This document shows, piece after piece, positions 10,134 to 21,639 of a stretch of 64,000 nucleotides of DNA. Made by a program: the position numbers and the translations under genes. Every line of letters starts with the position of its first letter. Position 1 is the stretch's first letter. The notes below the pieces were generated by a model. That model worked only from the letters and a program-made list of their open reading frames with translations, was not told where the DNA came from and did no database searches. The DNA lies in NCBI RefSeq assembly GCF_000224145.3, contig NW_004190384.2:82349-146348 (forward strand). The letters run 5' to 3'. Source of the DNA: Ciona intestinalis (Eukaryota; Chordata; Ascidiacea; Phlebobranchia; Cionidae).

Positions 10134-11170
10134 ATGAAGACTAGGACACTTTTTGTTTTGCTCTTTTGCTTTTTACTTTTGGTGGATTTGAGCGATTCTT
10201 GGCGTCGTCGTCGCCGCCGTCGCCGCCGCCGTGCTTATGTAGCCAGACGTCGTTACACTGTTAGACGCCGAACACTCTATTCTCACCTAAAGGGGTATGC
10301 GTATGTTTTTTTTTTACTTTAACTCTTGTTAATTATATATTTATATTGAATGTGACCGAATCAGATTGACGGTTTATTGCAAAGGCGTAATACCTGTACA
10401 CAGATTATTGTCGATTTCACATGGTATTGTAAAATGCGACACATTTATAGCTTCGTAACATCTGTATTTATATTAATAGATACGTCAAGAAAAGATGTGG
10501 TTTTGGTGACCAAATAAATCCAGCAAACGAAGAACCAGCAATCGAACAAGACGAAGTTCAAGAAAACGAAGGTTTGAACTTTTTTTTCCATTTAAATAGA
10601 AATGAAACCGAAATATATGTCTGTCAAAACATATTACTATTTGAATAATGTTTATAATCATGTTAAGCAATCACAGTGTATGGTAGGTGGGGGAAGATGG
10701 GACATCTTTTTATTCCATTCTCGCCCCACTTCCACGAACCGATGTTAACTGTTTAAAACACGATTAAGATATTTAAATGTAACTTATAGTGAAGTAATTG
10801 GTTGCGTAAACACTGATTTTTAGGTCGGTTTTCGTTTAAAATTAAAATCGTCATATATTACTGTGGGACAAAATACTTACTACTGTGGGGTAGAATGGGA
10901 CACCGTTAACACCAAAATTCCATATATTTTTGTCCGCTTTGGAACATCTAACAACGCTCTTTGCGTTTGTCTAGTTATGACAACGCCTGTATTTAATTCT
11001 GTAAATATTTTTTGATTGTTACTTCAATGTACTATATTGTATGTCGTATTTGTATTTAAATGTTTAATTCCAGTGAAACTTCTGGCTATTTTGCAGAATA
11101 TGAACATGCTGCAAGCAATGATGACGTTCTTACAACCTTTGACGCTCCATTGTTTACCAACAAAGAATAA
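10134..11170 (+). CDS. Secreted poly-arginine peptide precursor, 3 exons (putative antimicrobial-type peptide)
   Basis: Exons 10134-10294, 10480-10571 and 11097-11170 join in phase to 108 residues. Residues 1-22 form a strong signal peptide (MKTRTLFVLLFCFLLLVDLS). The next block is extremely basic: Trp, ten Arg in a row, AYVARRRYTVRRRTLYSHLK, then a KKRCGFG segment. The C-terminal part is acidic (NEEPAIEQDEVQENE, then NDD and a final NKE). Signal peptide, cationic core and acidic tail is the known plan of ascidian antimicrobial precursors such as styelins and clavanins, so I infer a host-defence peptide. Protein sequence alone does not show which published Ciona family, if any, it belongs to. 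A weaker acceptor at 11074 would give a different, non-acidic end. AATAAA is at 11210-11215. The single Cys is unpaired. Confidence 0.75.
10679..10785. mobile_element. TA-MITE copy 3, truncated, inside peptide intron 2
   Basis: Left end GTAGGTGGGGGAAGATGGGA plus the partial core GTTTAAAACACGATTAAGAT. The right half is missing. A second variant left end, GTGGGGTAGAATGGGACACC, lies at about 10884-10905. Confidence 0.75.
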
Positions 11171-12523
11171 ACTTTCATCACAGAATGTCTTTCTACGTTA
11201 CTTCAATATAATAAACTAATCATACCATAATATTTTCTCGTTCTATAAACTATACGGGGAAACTGTATGAATATTAAGCATAAACTAAATACTGCATTTC
11301 CCGAGTATATACATACATGTACATTATTGCGGCCGACCGTACCATGATACCTGTGACCTGCTGATAACTACATGCAGAAAAGTATCACGCGTGCAAATAT
11401 AGACTTCTACTTTTACAAATACAAAACATAAAAACATAACAACATAACACTTCATCATTGTTCACGAGACACAAATAACATCTCAACGTGATCACGTGCT
11501 AATGCCGATACACGTCACTTTTCCTATTGATCTGTTTTCATCAAAAAGTCGGTTGTGTTGTTGTTATTTGCCACGATCATTTCCACATATCTATAAATTT
11601 TTGCACTTAGTCTTAAACTTTTTGACTAAAATCAAATCATAAAATAAGTTAAAATTATGTGGTTAAATTATACGTGAGAATGTTTAGGTGAGCATGAATT
11701 ACTACCATCCTCCCTTTATTAATTAAAAACACTTCAAAGCTACATCATTCGTTATAAGACTGTTGTTCCAGTTCCTCACACACAAGTTATCACATGTAAC
11801 GTGTATGGTCCTGCACTACATTCTAACGGCCTATACTGCCAAATAATAGACTAATGTAGGCTTTCATAACCAATAATTTAATCACGTATTTATGAAAAGC
11901 AATAAAATGATACGCGGATATACAAGGTTCGCTCTTACACAAGACAAGTACCAACAAAATTCACCAAAACAGTCCAATCCCGATACCATCATGTATTGTA
12001 AGTTGCACAACAACTGCCGGGTTTGTCCAAAATCAGTCCGGATGTAAAAGTCACAAACAAAAAAGCGCGCCAATTCACCAAGATCAACTATCAGCAACTC
12101 GTGAAGTTACATCAAAATACATAAAAGCAACATACATATAACAATGAAAGAATAAACACGACACATTACTATGACACGGTGATAAACGCAAATGGTGGTT
12201 GGCTCAGAAGATAAAACTTTATGGGTTTAGTTTGGTGGCGAAGTTGTTTAAACCATGCTAGTCATCGGTATGGATATTTCATGTATTCCACCTAAAACAG
12301 TATCATTAACGTAGGCCTACATGTTAAAAATATTGTTTCTTCAACTAATGGAACACACGAAAGTGAGATGCAGTTAATGTTAATAGTTATCTAGCTTCTT
12401 TAGTTTAATTATTTTGCATTTACCTATTTCAATTTAATTATTCTGCTTAAATATGGGTTTCTTAAACTGTTGGGCACACAGTTAGTGTTGATTGTTTTGT
12501 TAGTTTTAAACTAAAAAGTCGTT
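11171..12523. other. Intergenic between the peptide gene and the NLR 3' end
   Basis: AT-rich with no recognisable gene or clear repeat, apart from the peptide 3' UTR to about 11230. The few short open frames show no codon or splice support. Confidence 0.6.
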
Positions 12524-15500
12524 TTATTTGGGCATCATATTTAAAAATAATTGTTGAACCTGTAGTGAAGGATGTTGTACTTTCGCTTCTTCCAATGAAC
12601 GATGATCGTTACTTGTAAGATTTACCTCACTAATACTTAATTTCGATATTTTATCAAGACATCGGAACATTGGCCTTATATGTTTGGTTGCTGGCCCAAA
12701 TATTGATATTTCAATCTAAAAATATAAATAACGTAGTAAGGGAATGTTAAACAACTTGGCCTGTATTTAGTTATCTATACATGTTATTGCTATTTCTACT
12801 TTGTTTTGTCGATTCAATATTTTCCTGGATATATCTTCCATGTAGGGGCTCAGATTCATGTCATTAGAGCTAGATACCAAACGAAGCTTATCCATCACAT
12901 CAAGATGAGGAAGAAGGGCTTGTGTCGTTAAAGTGCCCATCCGCACATCATTGATATTTAATTCTTTGATCTACAGTAAAATGATCATTCATTTATCAGG
13001 ATTTAATTTCTGCATCCAAACAATATTTTGGCCAATGCAATTAAGAAACATACTGTGATTACATTATGACAAAAGATAAAATCTACCTGACAAACTTATG
13101 TTTATTAATCTAACGGAATATTTCTAATAATTTTTACTTTTCCACGTGGAAGTTGTAAGATTTGCATTACATCGTCATCAGGTTGATATTTATACACATC
13201 CCAATACTCTGACCACCGATGACCAATGATGCCATTCACTGTCAAACTCTAAATAGTTGGAGCAATTAAAACCAGACTGTCAAATAAAATAAACAAGTTA
13301 GGTATTGTGTGTAGCAATCAAGTTTGTTTTCATTTAAAAAAAGCATGATGTTCTGTATTTATATACAGTAGTTGTTGATTCGATAGCGACCAGATTAACA
13401 ATATTTCATTTAAAGTGCGTAAACACACCCCCGTTACTTTTATTTTTTGTGGTAAATTCAAAAAGTGACCGTTTTATTGTTTCCAAAAATACGTTGCTTA
13501 TTCAACTTGGTCCAGTATAGGCGTAGATATTCGTCCTCAAACAGTGATCACTAGCGCTATCCTTTTTTTACTACGAGCTCCGGGATTGTGACGTGGAAAC
13601 GTACTGGTCACGTGACTGATTCATTCGTAAAAGCGAAACCTGCGTTTTTTTTGTTCTCTCGTTTTTCGCTGAAAACACTTTTTTCGCCACGCAGCTTTCA
13701 AATCAGTTTTATTAATTTCACGATGTTTGATGTGGAATATCTTTGGTTATACAGAACCGATTAAAACAAGTAAGGTGTCGTTGAAATCAGAAAAACACCC
13801 TTTCGATTAAAGCGATGTACATTTGGGGTGTGTTTAGGCCCTTTAAAGACGAAAAATTAGACACACTGACTTGTGGGTTTGCATGTCGTTCAACAGCTTC
13901 ATGTAAGATGATGAGACTTTGTACAGAAAGTTTTCTCTCGTCCAAGTCAAGTTTGTCCATCACATCAAGATGAGGAAGAAGAGCTTCTGTCGTTGAATCT
14001 GTCACCTGAACACCTCTTATATCTAATTCTTTGATCTAACAAAAAACATAATTTATCAGATATTTCTAAATTCAAACAAAAGTTTGTCGCTAGTAACAAA
14101 TTAACCCATTGTGATTACATTATGATAACAATAAAACACTGGTTCTTCTTTGTTAGATGATAAACACATTGATATTCATCCTTTTATATTATCGATTATC
14201 GTAAAAAACTTAAACAGCGAAATCGGCCGTTTACCATGCTTTGCCTCGATAGCATTGTAGTCCTGCAAAACACGCCGAGTCACCAGCAGTTGTTTTACTC
14301 GGTACAGCAGTTACTTTGCTATCGCGTGTCGCTGTCGCCTTCAGTTTTTGATATGCTATATGTTTGATTGATATGTTGCAGATTTGCATCGTTTTAGTTA
14401 GTTCAACCCTACTAAATGTTACTTAAGTTAATAAAAAGTAGATTTGGGAGTTTCCGAAACACACAAACAAAGGTAAACGTTTCTACCTTCGCTTGCCTTC
14501 CATGTAATCCACGAAAGAAAGTTTCAGGTGAAGCTTCATCCAAACCACGCATGTTGAGGTTCAGGTCGTGAGAAGTTGTGAAGGAGTTGAACGCAAACGT
14601 AAGATCAGAGGCTTCTGTGAGATACATAGGAAACTTCATCCTTATATACTGAGGCATGCACTCTTGAAATCTCTTCGATATTTCTGCATCGTTGGCTTCA
14701 TGCACCCAACCTGAAAATCTGATGACTTCTTCACTTGTTTCATCATCTTGAAGTGAAAACAAAGACTTAAGAATATTCTTCTTCTCTTTATAATCTTTTA
14801 TCATCGAAGCTGGGAAAATCACTTTCAGATCTTCATATGAAGTGGAGTTGCACATACCAAACAAAAATCTTGTGACCATTACCCAATGCGGATTGTCGAA
14901 AGTGCGCATACATTTGCGGAATTCTTTCTGCGGCATGAATAACATTAGGTGCCCTGCCGCAAAAAACTCCTGCCAGGTGAGATGAGTAAAGAAACTTCGT
15001 TTCTTTCCTTCCAAGATTCTCATTTTTAAATGATGGGTCTTCTCAACATAGGTGTGCAGAAATATATCAACAGTTTGTCCGTTGATTCCCACTTCCTCAA
15101 AGTCGGCTTGCTGAAACACCAACTTTCTTGCGGATAGCCCTTTGTACGCAAGGTGAGCAAGTTTAACCAGTTCTTGTCCAAGTGCACGTTCTGACATGTT
15201 TGTTCTTACATGATCCGAAGCTTTGTAGTTAGTAAGAGTGCGAATAAACACGTCAGTCATTGAGTTGATCTCACGACCCGATGACACGCTTGAATGAAGA
15301 CAAGCCACAATCTGAATACAGTTGACTGGAATTGAACACAAAGCATCCAAATTTGGACGCTCTGCCAAAACTTTTTCCACGGATTCAAGGTTGGCTTCAC
15401 CACAGATCTGTTTAGTAAGATTCTTCTTTGCAGGTTTGTCCATACCACGTACCTCAGAAATCAAACCTTGACGATAATCGGGGTGAAGCTCGTAAAACTG

Positions 15501-18500
15501 CCCTGGTCTTGATGTGATAAATTTCACAGCATTAGGTAGAAGATTGCCCATTAACAAGTTCTTAACAAAGACCTCAGGTATTTGCCTACTTTCCAGTTTA
15601 CACGCATGAAACTTTTTGTTGGCTTGTTGTGTACTCAGTTCATCCCACCCATCAATTAATATAACAACATTTGGATTCTTGTACAGGAAATGAACCAAGG
15701 CTTTGTTCTCTTCATCAGAATGATTCCACTCACTTAAGTTGCCATATAGAAGAAATTCTAGCAGACTAACTTTCTCATCTGGATTAAAATTCTTCAGTGA
15801 GACGTGGAACAAAAATTGTGTATCTGGTTTTACTGATTTATCTACAATAATACAGTTGATCATCATCTTTAAAAGAGTGCTCTTACCAACCCCAGGTAGT
15901 CCAACCGCACAAACAATGTTACCATATTTTACTACATGCATGGCTTTGGCTGCAGGTGTATTGCACTTATTGATTGCTTCTTCTTCTGCCACTTGTTTTG
16001 CGACATCAAACAGTTCCTCAATATGTATAGAACCCCATGGTGTGTACATACGTTGCAAGTCCTCACGTTGGTTTCTATGTAACTTCCATTCATCATCTAA
16101 TATTTGTCGGACCTTGGTTATTAAAAGTGGAACAGGCTTAGTGATACGACCTGGAACTCCCGCTGGCAAGAGGGCTTCTCCGCGATTTTCATCTATTAAT
16201 CTTTTTAACAGTTCTTTCAATTCTTTAACTGCAGAAAATTAGGTATAACCAATAAATGATTGTAAAGCGCAAACTAAACGCCACTCTGTATCTAAAATAA
16301 CAACGAAGCAAGGTATAGGAAAAATAAATGATTCTTAGTATTGTATAAATGAATGAATGAATGTAACTTACTTTATCCTCGCGTGGCCGGAAAACGACTA
16401 TCGTTATAACACGGGTGTGCACCTCGCGCCAGCTTACGAGTTACATGTATGTTCTTTGTGGGTGNNNNNNNNNNNNNNNNNNNNNNNNNNNNNNNNNNNN
16501 NNNNNNNNNNNNNNCAAAACTATGCTGGTTGCGACTAAAAATACAGTTGTTAGATGCGAAGTATTTTATACTCTAATTCTTTTTAAAGATTATCTTCTTA
16601 ACAAAAATGTATGCTGTATTTTAACTTAAATTATACATAATGCCGTATGACCAATGACTACTGCCCATATCACGTCATCGACAACAAATAAGGGCGACAA
16701 ACCTTCATTTTTACATTAAATAAAATAAACTATCCAAAAACATGTCTACGTGTATTCAAGTTAACTTCTGGGAACCAGATTTTTAGATTTCTGATAAAAA
16801 TGCATTGTGTCTGCGCATGCGCAGTAGCCGATGGGAACCAGATTTCTTGGGAACCAGATTTCCGCGACACCGGACGTGAAAAGGAAATTCGGACTTATAA
16901 CAAACTTAAAAGTTGGAAAGTTTAAAAATATAGCTGACTTCTTTTCTGTATCAAAAAAGCTAAATAAGGTTAATATAATCTATTTACGCCTTCCCACAAA
17001 AGAAAAAAGGCAAATATTTTTACAGTTAGTGTGCCAACTAATAAACTTACTCAGTGCATCAATGGTTGAAGGTAGCGTTTGTAGTTGGTTGATTGTTTGT
17101 TGAGTTTCCGATGACTGCTGTTGTTGCAGTTTTCGCCGTTGTTGTCGATGCGGCCGTTGTTGCTGTGGCTGTTGTTGTTGTGGCTGTTGTTTTTGTGACT
17201 GTTGTTGTGGCTGTTGTTGTTGTTGTGGCCGTTGTTGTTGTGGCTGTTGTTTTTGTGGTTGTTGTCGATGCGGCCGTTGTTGCTGTGGCCGTTGTTGTTG
17301 TGGCTGTTGTTTTTGTGACTGTTGTTGTGGCTGTTGTTGTTGTGGCTGTTGTTTTTGTGATTGTTGTCGATGTGGCTGTTGTCGTTGTGGCTGCTGTTGT
17401 CTTCGCCGTTGTTGTCGATGCGGCTGTTGTTGTTGCTTTTGCGGCTGTTGATGCGGCTGTTGCTGTTGTTGTGCCCGTTTTCGTGGTTGTTGTGCAATTT
17501 GTGAATTTTTCTGCTGTTGTTGTTGTTTTTCATCAGGTATTCTTTGGTGTTGCACATACTGTAATTGTTGTGGCACATTCTGTATTTGATGATCAATGGT
17601 TAGATTTTGATGCATTATTTGCACGGAAAATACTGGTGATACACATGTTGTGTTTGGTGAAGATGAAGTTCATTTTGTGTTTGCTGGTGAAGATGGACAT
17701 CTTCTGGGTTGTTAATCGTCACAGGTTTTTGTTGATCATTTGTTGTGGTAGGAGCAGGGAACGTGCTTACATCTCTTCCTTCCTATAAATGTCAGGCTTG
17801 TATAATGTTACCTGAACAGCGAAAAGTAAAGATTGTAATTCACCTGAGTGGAGTTGGAGGCAGGTATGGACACATTCCGTAACGAAAGACTAGGTTGAGA
17901 CCCGCTTATCATAGGATGGTTGGTTTCATCGTTGCTTGGTGTGAGAGCTTCATAAGAAATTCTTACTACCTGAAATAATTAAGATCGATAAATGCTTTAC
18001 TGTTGTTAAATATGGGTAGTAACTTTGAGTAGAAATGCGCAGCAATATAGAGTATGTTGCTATTTTCCAAGGGTAGTAACGTAGGGGGACACAACCCCCG
18101 GACCAAATTTAGAATGAAATCAAATCTAAACTTGATTTGGTGAGATTATAGGAGGCCGTCGTAAACGTTCATAAGTGCACGTGGACGCTAAGACTTAATT
18201 AAAGATCATTTGCTTGGGAAACCCCACAACCTTTATTTCTGTAAACGGCAAGATGGGACTCGGCGTCAGGCGTGCCTTTATCAAAAAATTTACCGATACC
18301 TATTCAATGTTAGACGAAAATTTGTTACATTATTAATATTCAATAGTATTCTTATAGTAGCGTGTTAATGAGTACGACATTTTTAAATGGCTAAAGTAAG
18401 CATACAAAAAAATGTTCGTTTTAAATGCTGGTTGAGTCATTTTAAAACTGCCGATTTTTGTTTTGCGAGTTTTGAATCATCAATCCAGTGGTCTAATAAA

Positions 18501-20374
18501 ATTGGCTGAGATATTTCGTACAATTTAGCCCCATAAAACTAGTTTTGAATTAGTACTATCATTCCTTTAATAATTGACAATAATTACCAATACGAAAATA
18601 TAATGAAACACACGAGAGAGTTATTTAGCTTTGGCGATTCGCACAACAGGTGTAATTTTACAAATTCAAAAACAGCACGCAGGGTAAGACGGGACAGTTT
18701 AAAATCGTTTATATTTTTAACAAAACTAAAACTAGTTTTATGAGACAAAATCAAAATGTACGAAACATTCAAGTTTTTTATGAAACTATGAAACTAGTTT
18801 AATCATTCGCACTCGCAAACTACAACATTTCTTCGGCTTTACTATGGTTTAGAGAGCATTAAAAATAGCACCTTACTATTTCGCATATTTTTACCTGTTC
18901 AAAATATACTGTTTCTGTTTTACATATTTTTATAATAGCCTATAGTGGGGTGTGGGGAGATGGGACACCTTTAGCACATAATATCCAGATATCTTAATCG
19001 AGTTTTAAACAATTAACAACGGTCTATGAGAGTCATGAGGACATAGTTTGATATTTCTTGAATGTTTTTTGTTTACTACTAAATGGGACGAGAAAATAGA
19101 GTTAAAAGTGTCTCATCTTTCCCCATCCTACTGTATTCAAAAATAGTATAATCGGCTTTGACGCGCGTTTTAAAAAGTCGTTATAATGCTGTCAAAAATT
19201 CTGTAACAATATTTTTCTGTTTACTATTAAATAGGGCCCCACAAAAAGAAAGTTAAAAAAGTTTTGTCTGACAAAGTGTCCCATCTTCCCCCACCTTACT
19301 ATGTGAAAAATATACGAAATTCAGTCACTTATACTCAGAGATAATTTATAAGAAGTTGCGTGTGCAAAAAATAGTGTTGCAATACCCAATTGTTAGTAAA
19401 AATATAGATTTAAATAATATTTATACCGTGTTATTACGGACTGTCGCGTGTAGAAAGTAATGACATTTTTTCAAATCCTTTCTCAAATATTAATTTATAG
19501 CCAAGCAACCATCCGTCCCGGTGGTAGCTAGTGCCGCCACCTTAGTTACGTTTGCCACTTAGAGCACACTAGATATCCGCGTTCATGAACTAACGCTTAC
19601 TCCTTCCAATAATATATATGACCAAGGACAAAGCACAAGTCGGTATTACGTTATTTTAGGAGTTAAAACCTGAGGTTTGGTCTATTGGGTATTTTGTCAT
19701 TGGCGGTAAGAAACTTACTTCCAACATAATATTCTGCGCCGTCATGCTTGTAACATTGCTTATCGCACCCGGATGTACGCACGTATACGCTTTGTTTGGA
19801 AAGGCATGAACGCAAACATGACCTTTACCAGAATCCAGACAGTATTGTTTTAATCTGAACGTCTTAAAGTTAGAGTCGACATAACCGAACCATTACCAAG
19901 TTTATCCTATTTATAGTAGGATGGGGTAAGACGGAACACGTTTTAATCTTTTTATGATCCCATTTGGTGGTAAAAAATAATGTTTACAAAATTATAAAAC
20001 CGTGACCCGCGACTGTAAAAGATGTTGTTAAGCCCACACGTGTCAAGCACCGTTTTCACATTTACGTAGTTTTGAGGAAATTCTAACTTGGTAGTTTTTA
20101 CCACAGTCAACATACTCGTATCTATACCGGTAAGAAATGTTATTGTATCTGCGCAATATCATTGTAAACATCATGCTTACTGTGGGCTGGCAAATCCTAT
20201 ATGAATCTGAGGTACATTAACACACGTAACGCAGAAACGGACTATTTATAAAATTCAGTACATGTTGTAACTTTAGTTGATTAATATTTCTTTTTATCAT
20301 TAAATATTTTCATATTTACGGATATGTATAATATATCCTAAACCACTTACTTCAGTTTGATCCTCAGTTTCCAT
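12524..20374 (-). CDS. NLR (NACHT-LRR) protein with glutamine-rich N-terminal exon, about 8 exons
   Basis: Inferred exons from 5' to 3': alternative first exons 20351-20374 or 19719-19745, then 17844-17969, 17051-17782, 14487-16228, 13871-14035, 13138-13248, 12800-12970 and 12524-12715. Phases fit throughout except for one apparent 1 bp loss near 17617. The large exon carries NACHT: Walker A GLPGVGKST, Walker B VVILIDGWDEL and sensor-like KFITSRPGQF. It is followed by NACHT-associated helices with FFTHLTWQEFFAAGHL. Later exons encode LRR-like units. Two of them share ALLPHLDVMDKL. The third exon is almost pure Gln with Pro, Arg, His and Ser. The usual death-fold domain is not seen. NLRs are cytosolic sensors of infection or damage; the ligand here is unknown. 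Total length is about 1,085 residues. Confidence 0.8.
13410..13846. mobile_element. TTAA-flanked piggyBac-like MITE, copy A (NLR intron)
   Basis: Flanked by TTAA at 13410-13413 and 13843-13846. The right terminus GGGGTGTGTTTAGGCCCTTT is the inverted match of the left one (AAAGTGCGTAAACACACCCC, two mismatches). The interior matches copy B at 45674-46216. It has no coding capacity. It sits in the intron between NLR exons 13871-14035 and 13138-13248. Confidence 0.88.
16347..16464 (+). mobile_element. SINE-like repeat, head, running into an assembly gap
   Basis: Contains CTTTATCCTCGCGTGGCCGG, GTTATAACACGGGTGT, CACCTCGCGCCAGC and TTACGAGTTACATGTATGTT. It is interrupted by the gap at 16465. Confidence 0.8.
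16465..16514. other. Assembly gap (50 N)
   Basis: Fifty undetermined bases within an NLR intron and between repeats. Confidence 0.99.
16515..16870. mobile_element. Dispersed inverted-repeat element, partial copy, with NRF1-like palindrome
   Basis: Shares blocks with 58207-58582: ACAGTTGTTAGATGCGA, TTTTTACATTAAATAAAATA, CTGCGCATGCGCAGTAGCCG and the terminal CAGATTTCCGCGA. The left terminus is lost in the gap. Confidence 0.7.
17100..17535. repeat. Imperfect CAA/CAG-type triplet array coding for poly-Gln on the minus strand
   Basis: TTG/CTG-rich on the plus strand, arranged in higher-order units of about 60-105 bp such as GTTGTGGCTGTTGTTTTTGT. On the minus strand in the NLR frame it reads QQPQQQ, QKQQPQQQ and HRQQ. 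It belongs to the NLR exon 17051-17782. Confidence 0.9.
18941..19135. mobile_element. TA-MITE copy 4
   Basis: Full-length copy: left GTGGGGTGTGGGGAGATGGG, right CTCATCTTTCCCCATCCTAC and the usual core in reverse (TTTTAAACAATTAACAACGG). Confidence 0.88.
19200..19303. mobile_element. TA-MITE copy 5, right half
   Basis: Partial copy ending GTCCCATCTTCCCCCACCTT ACTAT. The left inverted repeat is absent. Confidence 0.75.
19913..20032. mobile_element. TA-MITE copy 6, left half
   Basis: Left end GTAGGATGGGGTAAGACGGA and core AATTATAAAACCGTGACC. The right end is missing. Confidence 0.75.
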
Positions 20375-20577
20375 GTTTTGGATTCTTTATTCACAAAATA
20401 ACATCTATCACTTTCGCTTAACACTACAAAAAAACAATTACACATCAGTTACATTAATAATATTTTTTTAAACATTCTGAAACATTATAATGCTAAGAAA
20501 AACTTTATATCATTTAACTACCTGATGAAATAACTTATACTATATAGGTTTAACAAACTAAAACCATAGATATCTAC

Positions 20578-20629
20578 AAACAAACAAACAAACAAACAAA
20601 CAAACAAACAAACAAACAAACAAACAAAC
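20578..20629. repeat. (AAAC)n microsatellite
   Basis: About thirteen uninterrupted CAAA units. Confidence 0.97.
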
Positions 20630-21029
20630 GATATAATACATTACAATAAACCTAACGTAAACGCCATTACAACAGTAACTACAGCTCTACAAATTAAACC
20701 AACTGGTGACTAGGCGTACAACACAACAAAACCGTTAGTTACATGTCGCAGGCAACAGGTATAATAATTCTATCGAAGCGAGACGAGGTATAGTGAGTGA
20801 ACTACTACCACAGTTAGTTTGCAATACTGATTATAACATTCAATATTGTACTCTAGTTGGTGTATCACAATCTTTATCTTAATAAACAACAACGTAGCAA
20901 GTAAATTCACAAACAAGTTCTTACTTACAATATGTTTACCAGCTTAACGCCTTTAGCAAATAAAATTTTAGACCTATCAGTTATATCAACAGAAGGACCA
21001 ACAAGAGAGCACAACCCTAAGCACAGTCG

Positions 21030-21190
21030 GGCGTAGCACAGTTGGTTAGCACAACTGCCTCTAACCCAGAGGTAATGGGCTCAAGGCTCGCCACTGCTAC
21101 CATTGTGGGCGTATGTGTCATTGGGCAAGACATTTAACAGACATTAACGGACATTAACGGACATTAACGGACATTAACGGACGGGCTCCG
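21030..21190 (+). mobile_element. tRNA-derived SINE with intact Pol III box A
   Basis: Box A TAGCACAGTTGG at 21034-21045 fits the tRNA consensus exactly. A box-B-like GGCTCAAGGCTC lies 32 bp further on. Next comes the family block CTGCTACCATTGTGGGCG TA and GTGTCATTGGGCAAGAC. The 3' end is a short array of ACATTAACGG units (21132-21183). This is the best view of the tRNA-like end of the dispersed family. Confidence 0.85.
21132..21183. repeat. Decamer array (ACATTAACGG) at the SINE 3' end
   Basis: About five tandem copies; the first is slightly divergent. Confidence 0.9.
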
Positions 21191-21639
21191 ACCCAGCGCC
21201 CATCAAATGTTTTTTTTTTAATTCTTTTTTATACAATATTAATTCTTTTTTTATACAGGGCCTACTAGGCCCTACTCTCTAGTAGGCCGTACACAATAAA
21301 ATTATAGTTTGTTTTTACCGTGACAAAGCTCGTGTCGTGAGAGTTTGTTAAACAGAGAGCAAAAGCCAGTCACAAGAAACTGAATCCTGGTATTAAAGGT
21401 GTGTGAGTGATAAACAATGGCTGAATTCAATTAGTAGGTTTTATTGATTGTCTTTAGCTTCTAAGAGTTTTTACAATATTTATGTATTTTCTCAATAAAT
21501 TAAAAGCTACACAAAAGATTTCATCTCCTATAATTTCTCATCTATATGAATTTAAAATTCATTACATAGCGTTTTATCTAAATAAAGGAGTTGTAGCGGT
21601 TGACTGTTGTTTTGAGCATAGATTTAATCATATCAGTTA

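Noticed and set aside
11016-11219. 67-residue frame overlapping the last peptide exon
   Set aside because: Out of frame with the better acceptor at 11097, which yields the acidic tail and a stop in phase.
12534-12560. Possible longer LRR tail for the NLR beyond 12524
   Set aside because: An in-frame TAA ends the last exon at 12524, and I saw no further LRR exon downstream.
16831-17103. Plus-strand 90-residue frame resembling a minus-strand frame near 57.9 kb
   Set aside because: The resemblance reflects shared dispersed repeat DNA, not a protein family.
17093-17788. Plus-strand frame rich in Val/Ala across the triplet array
   Set aside because: It is the reverse reading of the Gln codon array. 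The minus strand has the splice phase and NLR context.
21034-21105. A true tRNA gene
   Set aside because: Box A and B are present, but the sequence does not fold as a complete cloverleaf by eye and is part of a dispersed SINE family.
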